DNA of 64,000 bases, taken from CAZIVP01 sp964542915 (GTDB taxonomy: Bacteria > Calditrichota > Calditrichia > Calditrichales > Calditrichaceae). The stretch spans positions 22,818 through 86,817 of the forward strand of contig CAZIVP010000016.1 of assembly GCA_964542915.1 (NCBI GenBank). Reading direction: 5' to 3'. Shown piece after piece: positions 34,529 through 41,273 of the stretch. Position 1 is the first letter of the stretch; each line of letters begins with the position of its first letter. The position numbers and the translations under genes are program-made. The notes under the pieces are model-generated. The model was given only the letters and a program-made list of their open reading frames with translations. It did not search any database and was not told where the DNA came from.

Positions 34529-34963
34529 TTAAAGAATGGGCGCTTTTTTGGTCTTTTTCTCTTCCTTTTTCAATTCCTTAATGATGCGCAGCATGTCCCG
34601 CCTTGTGATATGGCCGACCATACGATTGTCCTCGTCGGTGATAATGATACGCCTAAAATAGTGCGACAGGAACATATCGGCCACTTTAAAAATATCGGTG
34701 TAGGGCGGAATGCAGACAACATCCTGCGTCATAAAATCACGGACCTTGGCGCTGGGTAATTGATAATAAGAGCCGCGTGTTAACAAATTCAAACAGTCTT
34801 TTTCGGAAAGAATACCCACAACTTTGTCTTGCTCATCGGTAACCACGGCGCTTGTTATGCCTTTTTCGAGAAAGGTGTCGATGGCATTATAGACGTCCGT
34901 GTCCGGCTTTAGAGTGACAAATGTGGTATCCATGTAATCTTTAATTTTGTGAATTTTACTCAT
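34529..34963 (-). CDS. CBS-domain pair protein
   Basis: A 144-residue cytoplasmic protein made of two CBS domains (about 5-65 and 70-135), which together form a Bateman module that binds adenine nucleotides or related ligands. Visible are MDTTFVTLKPDTDVYNAI, GITSAVVTDEQDKVVGILSEKD, MTQDVVCIPPYTDIFKVADM and RRIIITDEDNRMVGHITRRD, the two complete repeats. A lysine-rich tail follows (KEEEKKTKKAPIL-like). There is no attached enzyme or channel, so it is probably a stand-alone energy or ligand sensor with an unknown partner. An AGGAGG ribosome site supports the ATG. It is convergent with arginine deiminase, with 9 nt between stops. Upstream lies an inverted repeat, CCTTCG-TTA-CGAAGG at 35066, of uncertain meaning. 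Confidence 0.9.
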   Translation of the reverse strand: MSKIHKIKDYMDTTFVTLKPDTDVYNAIDTFLEKGITSAVVTDEQDKVVGILSEKDCLNLLTRGSYYQLPSAKVRDFMTQDVVCIPPYTDIFKVADMFLSHYFRRIIITDEDNRMVGHITRRDMLRIIKELKKEEKKTKKAPIL

Positions 34964-35113
34964 TACGCCTCCTGCGGCTATGGTTTTATCAAACTTAATC
35001 CGCCAAACGCGGCCTTATTGATTTTAATTCCGTTTCTTTTAATCCGGATCATTCATTGATCGAAGCCTTCGTTACGAAGGTGTTACGAAACAATGAGGTT
35101 TTGCCGCCTCTAT

Positions 35114-35419
35114 TTAAGAATAATAATTCACCTTGCAGCCGCAGCCGTTCCACATATCTTCATAGGTATTCAGGTGGTCGTTCACCAGATATTCCGCCTC
35201 TTCTTTAGACCGAAATAGGCGTAGCGCGATCTCGTTTTTGTCTGTAGTTTCCTGCGTTAAATAATATTGATGCCATTTCAGAATACGGATATAGCCTGAT
35301 ATCAGCGTATCTCTTTCCAGAATAGTGTTGCAATTGTCCAAAACGTCATCCAGGGCCTCAGGGGGTAGTAAATAAACCTTCACATGTTGCAATTTCCCGA
35401 TTAAGTCATGCATCTCCAT
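35114..35419 (-). CDS. Hypothetical protein (about 101 residues)
   Basis: A small acidic-to-neutral cytoplasmic protein. The open frame begins 26 codons earlier, but the start here (MEMHDLIGKLQHVKVYLL) follows an AGGGA site 8 nt upstream, whereas the earlier part has no ribosome site and an odd composition. Visible are helical segments (PEALDDVLDNCNTILERD, YIRILKWHQYY), an acidic SKEEAEYLVNDHLNTYED helix and a C-terminal CGC motif followed by an aromatic tail (KVNYYS). The terminal CxC could bind metal. I recognise no family. It stands alone between the CBS gene and the HAD operon, on the same strand as both, without a clear terminator. Moderately sure that it is coding. Confidence 0.55.
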   Translation of the reverse strand: MEMHDLIGKLQHVKVYLLPPEALDDVLDNCNTILERDTLISGYIRILKWHQYYLTQETTDKNEIALRLFRSKEEAEYLVNDHLNTYEDMWNGCGCKVNYYS

Positions 35420-35571
35420 ACGGCATTCCCTATCATTATTAAATTGATTTTTTCCCGTTGGATGCAAGGCTGGTCCGATTTGGTACACACGGCGCACGCC
35501 TGTTATCTGGTTTTGCGAAAAAAATTGTACATGTTTCCAATGTGCACCGAAAACAATGCTTACTCTAATAT

Positions 35572-36180
35572 TTAAAAAATGTCCCGTTCCTTTAGTTGTT
35601 GTTTCAGCGCGTCGACCGAAATAAACCGAATGGCCTTCATACCCACCTTTTCAGCGCCTTCCGTGTTGATCATGCGGTCGTCGATAAACAGGCAGGATTC
35701 CGGAGCTGCGCCCGTGTTTTCGGCTGCGGTTAGGTAAGCCCTTGGGTCCGGTTTCAGTGCGCCAATTTCGAAACTGAGCGTCGGTTTTAAAAAGTAACGA
35801 ACAATGGGATAATGCTTGTGAAGATAATCCCAGTGCAGAGGATCGATGTCCGAAAGCATGCCCAGCTTGTAGCGAGAAGCCACCTGTTTTACTAATTCTT
35901 CCATTCCTTCCATGGGTCTGAAAACATTACACCACTCTCTTTTGAACGTCTGATAAGGTATATTGAGGGGCCACCGGTTTATTACGGTTTGGTAGAATTC
36001 ATAAGGCGCGATCTTGCCCTGGCCGAAATCACGGAAAACGGGATCGGCAAACAGGGATTCCATTATTTCCAGGTCGCTCCGGTTATTGTCGGATGGCATA
36101 TATTGGAATAAGCCCCGGCTCATATCCACATCGACAAGTACCCGTCCGAGGTCGAATATAACCGCTTCAATTTGCTCCAT
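35572..36180 (-). CDS. HAD-superfamily phosphatase, subfamily IA
   Basis: A cytoplasmic hydrolase of about 202 residues with all four HAD motifs: motif I VIFDLGRVLVDVD (nucleophile Asp; the second Asp of classical DxD is replaced by Gly, as in the YihX-like branch), motif II LGMLSDIDPLHW, motif III lysine in GALKPDPRAY, and motif IV CLFIDDRMINTEGA. The long alpha-helical cap between motifs I and II (about 20-95) marks subfamily IA. YihX-type enzymes act on glucose-1-phosphate, and here the gene directly follows a phosphohexomutase gene, so a sugar-phosphate substrate is plausible. ATG is chosen because GGGAG lies 8 nt upstream; a GTG three codons earlier is possible. Last gene of a four-gene operon. 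Confidence 0.85.
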   Translation of the reverse strand: MEQIEAVIFDLGRVLVDVDMSRGLFQYMPSDNNRSDLEIMESLFADPVFRDFGQGKIAPYEFYQTVINRWPLNIPYQTFKREWCNVFRPMEGMEELVKQVASRYKLGMLSDIDPLHWDYLHKHYPIVRYFLKPTLSFEIGALKPDPRAYLTAAENTGAAPESCLFIDDRMINTEGAEKVGMKAIRFISVDALKQQLKERDIF

Positions 36181-36197
36181 TATCCTCACACTCCCGT

Positions 36198-38042
36198 TTA
36201 TACATTATCCACTCTGGTTCTGGCTTGTTTCAGAATGTCGGCCGCGGCGTTTTTGTACTGCTCTGCAAGGCGATCCGCATTGTCTAAGGGGCGGTCACTT
36301 ACGATTTCAAAGTAATACCGGAACTTCGGTTCGGTTCCGGATGGTCTCAGTAAAATCCAGCTTTTGTCATTGAAAATGAGTTTGATTCCGTCAATCGTAT
36401 TGATCGTCTGAATCGTCTTTTGTTTGTCGCCGATCGTTATGACGTCTCCCTCCTTGAACATGTCATTCTGCAGGGTTTCCAGAACGTTCTTTTTATAATT
36501 TTGCCAGGCTTCCACGCTGACACCCTGTACATCGTCGCCGGCCTTACCGGGATAAAAGTAGCCGTATTGCTCCCGCAGGTCGTTATAAATTTGCGAGAGA
36601 TTCCGAGCGTGAACGGCCATGGCATCGATTGCCGCAAGAAATCCAGCCAGTGCGCATTTTTCCAGCGTATGGCCCATAAATGATATACCGTCGGATTCTT
36701 CGAATGCCATAATAACTTTGTCTTCCTTGAATACGGAACGAAAGTGCTTAAAACCGACCGCCGTTTCATAGACGGGTTGATTGTGCCGGCGCGCTATTTC
36801 AAGCGCAAAATCCGAGGAGGGCGCCGTCGAGGCCAGACCGCCCTCGAAGCCTTTTTTTAACAGCGTGCTATACGCAATGGCGCCAAAACGGTTCATGTCG
36901 ATATCCATATCAGCGTCCGCATAACGAATCCGGTCGCCATCGGGATCCAGTGCAACGGCCAGCGTAAATCGGCGTTGACGGTTGCGCAATTGGTTGATCA
37001 AAATGTTCTGATTTTGGGGGCTCGGTTCGGGTTTCAGACCGTGAAAAGCGTAATCATCTTCCGTGTGCACAAATTGCAACGAACCGGCTGCTTGCAGTTG
37101 CCGGGTCGTCTCGTCGCCGAGCAAATGCTCAATAAAGCCGCGCGAAGCGCCGTGCATATTGTCCACCAGAATATAACAATCATCTCTATTCGCAAGCAGC
37201 CAATTGCGTAAGTCAGACATCTTAAAAACCCGGCTTTTGGACCGGACGAAGGAGGTGAACATGGCTTTGGCATCCACCATTTTGTAGTACGCGTTGTAAT
37301 CGCTCTGCGCCGGTTCGAAGCGGGCGTCTGGTTGCATAAAACGATTGGCTTCGTTTTCGATGAGCGCGGTTAACTCTTTGTCGGCCGGGCCGCCGTCCGA
37401 GGGATTGAATTTAACGCCGGCATATTCCATAGGATTGTGCGAAGGCGTGAAATTGATTGAACCGGCCGCGTTGAGCTCGACAAGCAACGCGGAGCCAACT
37501 CCGGTCGGACATTCACCGGCGTCATAAATGCGGATTCCCGCCGCTGCCAGTTCGCGCATTGCCGCTTCCATAAAGCGTTCGCCCATGAAACGGTTATCCC
37601 GGAATACCAAAATACCCGCCTCCTGCACCTGTTTAAAGTTGTGGTACCCGTTGTTGTCCAAAAAGATATCACTTTGCATCATAGCGATAATGCCACGGAT
37701 GACTTTATGAACGTTCAAAAGATGAAAGTCCTGACCGATGATTCCGCGCCATCCGGATGTTCCGAATACAACTGTTGTGGGATTGTCCGATTCCTCGGCT
37801 GTACGGCCGAAAAAGCTTCGTATGACGCCGATTTGCTCCCGGCAAAAGTGCATTTCTTCCGCCGTTACATCCGCCTCATTCATTCGGGCGCCGAATTGTT
37901 TGGCCGCCTCCCACAATTGCGGCTTGCCCCTTTTATCTGAAATAAGCAGGGGAAGGATTCGCTTCTCCAGATGTGTATATGATGGTTTTAATGATTCGGC
38001 TATTTTTGCGGCTAATTGTGATTTTTCATTGGATAATCCCAT
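36198..38042 (-). CDS. Phosphoglucomutase/phosphomannomutase
   Basis: An alpha-D-phosphohexomutase that moves phosphate between C1 and C6 of glucose or mannose. In 614 residues all four domain motifs are visible: the catalytic serine S201 in NFTPSHNPMEYAG, the Mg-binding DPDGDR loop, the sugar-binding EESDGIS loop and the phosphate-binding RPSGTEPKFRYY loop in domain 4. An extra N-terminal segment of about 85 residues precedes the usual TSGWRGIIG start of domain 1, making it longer than most bacterial enzymes (450-580). It is third in an operon with an Ntn hydrolase, an NFACT-R protein and a HAD phosphatase, 2 nt after the NFACT-R gene. Glucose versus mannose preference is not decided; it would feed sugar-nucleotide and storage-polymer pathways. 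Confidence 0.92.
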   Translation of the reverse strand: MGLSNEKSQLAAKIAESLKPSYTHLEKRILPLLISDKRGKPQLWEAAKQFGARMNEADVTAEEMHFCREQIGVIRSFFGRTAEESDNPTTVVFGTSGWRGIIGQDFHLLNVHKVIRGIIAMMQSDIFLDNNGYHNFKQVQEAGILVFRDNRFMGERFMEAAMRELAAAGIRIYDAGECPTGVGSALLVELNAAGSINFTPSHNPMEYAGVKFNPSDGGPADKELTALIENEANRFMQPDARFEPAQSDYNAYYKMVDAKAMFTSFVRSKSRVFKMSDLRNWLLANRDDCYILVDNMHGASRGFIEHLLGDETTRQLQAAGSLQFVHTEDDYAFHGLKPEPSPQNQNILINQLRNRQRRFTLAVALDPDGDRIRYADADMDIDMNRFGAIAYSTLLKKGFEGGLASTAPSSDFALEIARRHNQPVYETAVGFKHFRSVFKEDKVIMAFEESDGISFMGHTLEKCALAGFLAAIDAMAVHARNLSQIYNDLREQYGYFYPGKAGDDVQGVSVEAWQNYKKNVLETLQNDMFKEGDVITIGDKQKTIQTINTIDGIKLIFNDKSWILLRPSGTEPKFRYYFEIVSDRPLDNADRLAEQYKNAAADILKQARTRVDNV

Positions 38043-38044
38043 GG

Positions 38045-38440
38045 CTATGACTCCTCCGGTTGGGATGGTAATAAGTCGGGTTGCACTTTGATTTTTTGTG
38101 CTCTTCGTATGTGTACCTGTCCCGGCCGCGCCCGCCGTGGTTTGCTTACATTTTTAAGCGGCAGATAATGGACCGTTACTTTACCGCCGGATCGCATTTT
38201 TGAAAACCATGCCGCCGTCTGGGCGGCTTCGCGAATACTTGTTTTATCGGCTTCCCTGGCGTTGGACTCCAAAACAACATGGCTGCCAGCCGTATCCGCC
38301 ACATGAAACCACAGGTCGTTGGGCCCGGCCAGTTTAAAGGTTAAATATTCATTGCTTTCGTCGTCCTGACCGGCATAAATGTTCAGACCACTGCTACTTC
38401 GATAATGCTTGATTTTGATATGCGCGGGATAATCCAACAT
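38045..38440 (-). CDS. Stand-alone NFACT-R (DUF814) domain protein
   Basis: A 131-residue basic protein consisting essentially of an NFACT-R RNA-binding domain. The signature is present: HYRSSSGLNIYAGQDDESNE, NDLWFHVADTAGSHVVL and the later ADKTSIREAAQTAAWFSK and VTVHYLPLKNVSKPRRARPG. In full-length RqcH/NEMF proteins this domain recognises stalled 50S-tRNA complexes in ribosome quality control; the stand-alone short form is known but its role is not established. ATG is chosen because its first A is the last base of the upstream TGA stop (TGATG), implying coupled translation; a TTG one codon earlier is possible. The C-terminal tail is basic, consistent with RNA binding. The neighbours are metabolic rather than ribosomal. 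Confidence 0.82.
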   Translation of the reverse strand: MLDYPAHIKIKHYRSSSGLNIYAGQDDESNEYLTFKLAGPNDLWFHVADTAGSHVVLESNAREADKTSIREAAQTAAWFSKMRSGGKVTVHYLPLKNVSKPRRARPGQVHIRRAQKIKVQPDLLPSQPEES

Positions 38441-39699
38441 CAATCGGACGCCCGTTGCAATGATACTTCCTTGTCTAAAAGAGACTGATAGGCAGAGCGA
38501 ATCACTTGATTGAACTCTTTTTGCAAAGTTTTTGCGGCGCTTGTATCAAATGTCCCTTCTTTCTGCCATGTTTCCAGAGCGGCCTGCGTACGGTTTATGA
38601 TGCGGTTTTCCAGCGGTTCAAGAACTTGCATGATACCGCTATTCTCTGCATTTAACAGGGCGCTCAATTGTAAATACTTGTATCCGGAGCCGCGTTGGAT
38701 CGGAAAACAACGTTCTTTGAGGGCAAGCGCGTAATCGCACAACGGCGCCGGAGCGCCTTCATTTGATTTCAGCAGGTCGGATAGTGCCTTCCCGGTTTGA
38801 ATCCATACCGGTACCGCAACGGAAGTTAACGGAAATCCCAGGATCGTCCACATGGTTGTCCATTGCGGCGACTGTTGTTTTTTAACACCGTGCACCACTA
38901 CGGTTGATACCGAACTGTAGCGTGGGATAAAATCCTGTAAAAGAACGAAATGTTCTTTATCTTCACGCGGCAAGGGATGCGCTCTTAAATTTTTTCCGGT
39001 CAGGGCGTGTTTCAGGGCGCGGCTGCCGGTTTGCAAAAGAAAACGCGCCGATAGGTTATTGGTAGCCGCGGCATTATAAAGCAGCCTCTCAGCGGCCATA
39101 TAGCGGATGTATCCGTAGCCGTCATCATGCTTACCATTAAATGAATGATTGGTGCGGATCACATATCCGTAAGGGGCTATAGCAGGGTCATTTACGTTAA
39201 TTTTATGATAATTGAAATTTGAAGTCTCAAAATAGGCCGCGCCGCCGTGGGCATCAATCACGCCGAAGTTCGCTTCGACCCCGATGGGTCTGGACCATTC
39301 CTGCAACAGCTCTTCGAAGTCGTCGACGGTAGTGCAGGTTTGCAGCGCCTTTTTCATAACGACGCCTTCCCGGTCTTTCAGGCTGGTGGTGTCACTTTCC
39401 GGTTTTAGATTATATGAGGCCGAATTCATAATGGCAAAGCCTTTCGAATTGTATCCGGCCCAGATTTCCCGGCCAAGCGTATCGACGGTGTTGACCAGGC
39501 CTTTGTACTCGTAAAGTCCGTCATCAAAATACATGATTTTGTTTTGCTTGAAACCGGAGTCCCGGTGTTTCCACAGCAAAGGACGGCCGTCCACCGTACA
39601 CTTGCCTGAAATGATAGCCGTTGTGCACGCCTCCGCCTGTAACGACCACAAAAAAGGAAAAATCATCAGAATCACGAGATAGAAACCCATACGCGACAT
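38440..39699 (-). CDS. Exported Ntn hydrolase, C45/linear-amide hydrolase type
   Basis: A 419-residue exported hydrolase of the N-terminal-nucleophile superfamily, related to acyl-CoA:6-APA acyltransferase, choloylglycine hydrolase and C69 peptidases. The signal peptide ends at LQAEA, directly followed by C25 in CTTAIISGKCTVDGRPLLWKH. In this family that cysteine becomes the N-terminal nucleophile, so signal cleavage would itself create the active enzyme. Other family motifs are the GYNSKGFAIMNS and FGVIDAHGGAAYFET segments and VIRTNHSF. A lipobox reading of AEAC is less likely given the conserved TTAI after the cysteine. It leads a four-gene operon, with AGAGGA before the ATG. Substrate may be a peptide or amide in the periplasm; not determined. 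Confidence 0.8.
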   Translation of the reverse strand: MSRMGFYLVILMIFPFLWSLQAEACTTAIISGKCTVDGRPLLWKHRDSGFKQNKIMYFDDGLYEYKGLVNTVDTLGREIWAGYNSKGFAIMNSASYNLKPESDTTSLKDREGVVMKKALQTCTTVDDFEELLQEWSRPIGVEANFGVIDAHGGAAYFETSNFNYHKINVNDPAIAPYGYVIRTNHSFNGKHDDGYGYIRYMAAERLLYNAAATNNLSARFLLQTGSRALKHALTGKNLRAHPLPREDKEHFVLLQDFIPRYSSVSTVVVHGVKKQQSPQWTTMWTILGFPLTSVAVPVWIQTGKALSDLLKSNEGAPAPLCDYALALKERCFPIQRGSGYKYLQLSALLNAENSGIMQVLEPLENRIINRTQAALETWQKEGTFDTSAAKTLQKEFNQVIRSAYQSLLDKEVSLQRASD

Positions 39700-40136
39700 G
39701 GCTGAATCCTCTGTTAATCGAACCCGTTATGATTAGAAATTAGGAAAAATCACATCCGGTGCAAAACTTATTCGATCCGTAAAGTTTGGAAACAAGACGC
39801 GGCTATTTTTATCTGTGCCGGGGGATTTAAATAAGTAGGGGGCCGGGAATGCCCATTCATTAATCCGTTGTTTATTTGTTGCTTCAACGGAAGGGCGGAG
39901 CGGGCATGTACGGATTCCATTCAAACTATGTATGTCTAAATTAAAATTGCTTAAACAAGTTACGGTTTCTATATTATTTATTTGATATTTTAGGTAAGAA
40001 ATGGCAAACGGTCAATACCCTAACATGTTCGGTTTTCAGCCCTAACGGCTATACGTCGAGGTTGAGTCGGTATTACTGTTTCCATCGTTCTAATTAACTT
40101 TGAACGTTTAATCGAAAGAATATACAAGAGGTTGGT
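39700..40136. other. Divergent intergenic region upstream of phosphofructokinase
   Basis: This 437-base stretch has no credible gene. A possible plus-strand promoter, TTGCTT at 39947, 17 nt, TATATT at 39970, would give a leader of about 155 nt for phosphofructokinase. A short AGCC-CTAAC-GGCT dyad lies near 40039. I do not see a known riboswitch. Confidence 0.35.
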
Positions 40137-41234
40137 ATGAAAAATCGCGTACTTGTAGCCACAGGGGGCGGCGATTGCCCGGGACTAAACGCTGTTTTAC
40201 GAGGCGTGGTTAAGCGCGCTTCTCAGGAACGTAACTGGGAGGTACTGGGGAGCTATCAGGCGTTTAACGGCGTTCTGAATGAACCGATGGAAATTATGGT
40301 TTTGGATGACCGTGCCGTATCCGGAATTCATGTAAAAGGCGGCACTATTATCGGGACGACGAATAAGGGCGGACCTTTTGCCTGGCCGATTAAAGACAAA
40401 GAAGGCAATTGGACCGAGGTGGATCGTTCGGATGAATTGATCCGAAAACTGCAGTACCAACATGTAGAAGCGGTTATTAATATCGGCGGCGACGGTTCGC
40501 AGCATATTTCACAACAACTTTTTGAAAAAGGTTTAAACATAATCGGGGTGCCCAAGACTATCGATAACGACCTGGCCGGTACGGATTTCACCTTTGGTTT
40601 CCAGACGGCTGTGGAAATTGCCACAGATGCGGTTGATAAACTGGTAACCACCGCCGAGAGCCATAACCGAATATTTATTCTTGAGGTGATGGGGCGCGAC
40701 GCCGGCTGGATTGCGCTGCATTCGGCTGTAGCGGGCGGCGCTGAAATCTGTTTGATACCGGAAATCCCTTATCGTGTTGAGAATGTCCTGGATCGAATCC
40801 ATTCAAGAATCGATAAAGGGCGCGGCTTTGTAATCATCGTAATTGCCGAAGGCGCCAAACCCGAAGGCGGCCAAGCGGTTGCCAAGAAGAGCCATGAAGT
40901 GGGCTATCAAAATATGCACCTCGGCGGAGCGGGTTTGCGTTTAAAACAAGAACTGAAAGACGCCGGCTGTGAAGAAGATATGCGGGTAACCATTCTCGGT
41001 CATTTACAGCGCGGCGGAACGCCCTATGCCTATGATCGAATATTGGCAACCCAATTCGGCGTAAAGGCCTTTGAAATGGTTTTACAAAAAGATTATGGTT
41101 CCATGGTTTCCTATAAACATCCCAATATTGTATCCGTCCCCATTAAAGACGCCATTTCCATCTATAATCGCGTGCAACCGGACGATCAGTTATTAAGAAC
41201 CGCCCGCGGCATCGGCATCAATGTAGGCGATTAA
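40137..41234 (+). CDS. pfkA: 6-phosphofructokinase, mixed-substrate (group III) type
   Basis: Phosphorylates fructose 6-phosphate at C1, the committed step of glycolysis. The 365 residues include the N-terminal GGGDCPGLNAV loop, the phosphoryl-donor loop NIGGDGSQ, the catalytic PKTIDNDLAGTD motif and the F6P-binding MGRDAGWIAL and GHLQRGGTP segments. GGDG is the form associated with ATP use, whereas PKTIDND, with lysine, is typical of pyrophosphate-dependent enzymes; ATP enzymes usually have PGTIDND. This combination is found in the mixed-substrate group, so the donor cannot be assigned with certainty. Since a membrane pyrophosphatase occurs in this window, PPi use is at least physiologically possible. 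AAGAGG precedes the ATG. It is monocistronic, convergent with a secreted propeller gene. Confidence 0.92.
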   Translation: MKNRVLVATGGGDCPGLNAVLRGVVKRASQERNWEVLGSYQAFNGVLNEPMEIMVLDDRAVSGIHVKGGTIIGTTNKGGPFAWPIKDKEGNWTEVDRSDELIRKLQYQHVEAVINIGGDGSQHISQQLFEKGLNIIGVPKTIDNDLAGTDFTFGFQTAVEIATDAVDKLVTTAESHNRIFILEVMGRDAGWIALHSAVAGGAEICLIPEIPYRVENVLDRIHSRIDKGRGFVIIVIAEGAKPEGGQAVAKKSHEVGYQNMHLGGAGLRLKQELKDAGCEEDMRVTILGHLQRGGTPYAYDRILATQFGVKAFEMVLQKDYGSMVSYKHPNIVSVPIKDAISIYNRVQPDDQLLRTARGIGINVGD

Positions 41235-41245
41235 ATTTCAATAGC

Positions 41246-41270
41246 GGCGCACTCCAACGTGCTCCTTTTA
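41246..41270 (+). terminator. Weak terminator after phosphofructokinase
   Basis: GGCGCAC and GTGCTCC form a seven-base stem with one mismatch and a six-nt loop, followed by TTTT. Confidence 0.4.
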
Positions 41271-41273
41271 GGA

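Noticed and set aside
39733..39924. Small minus-strand frame upstream of the Ntn hydrolase gene
   Set aside because: No ribosome site and an unlikely protein composition.
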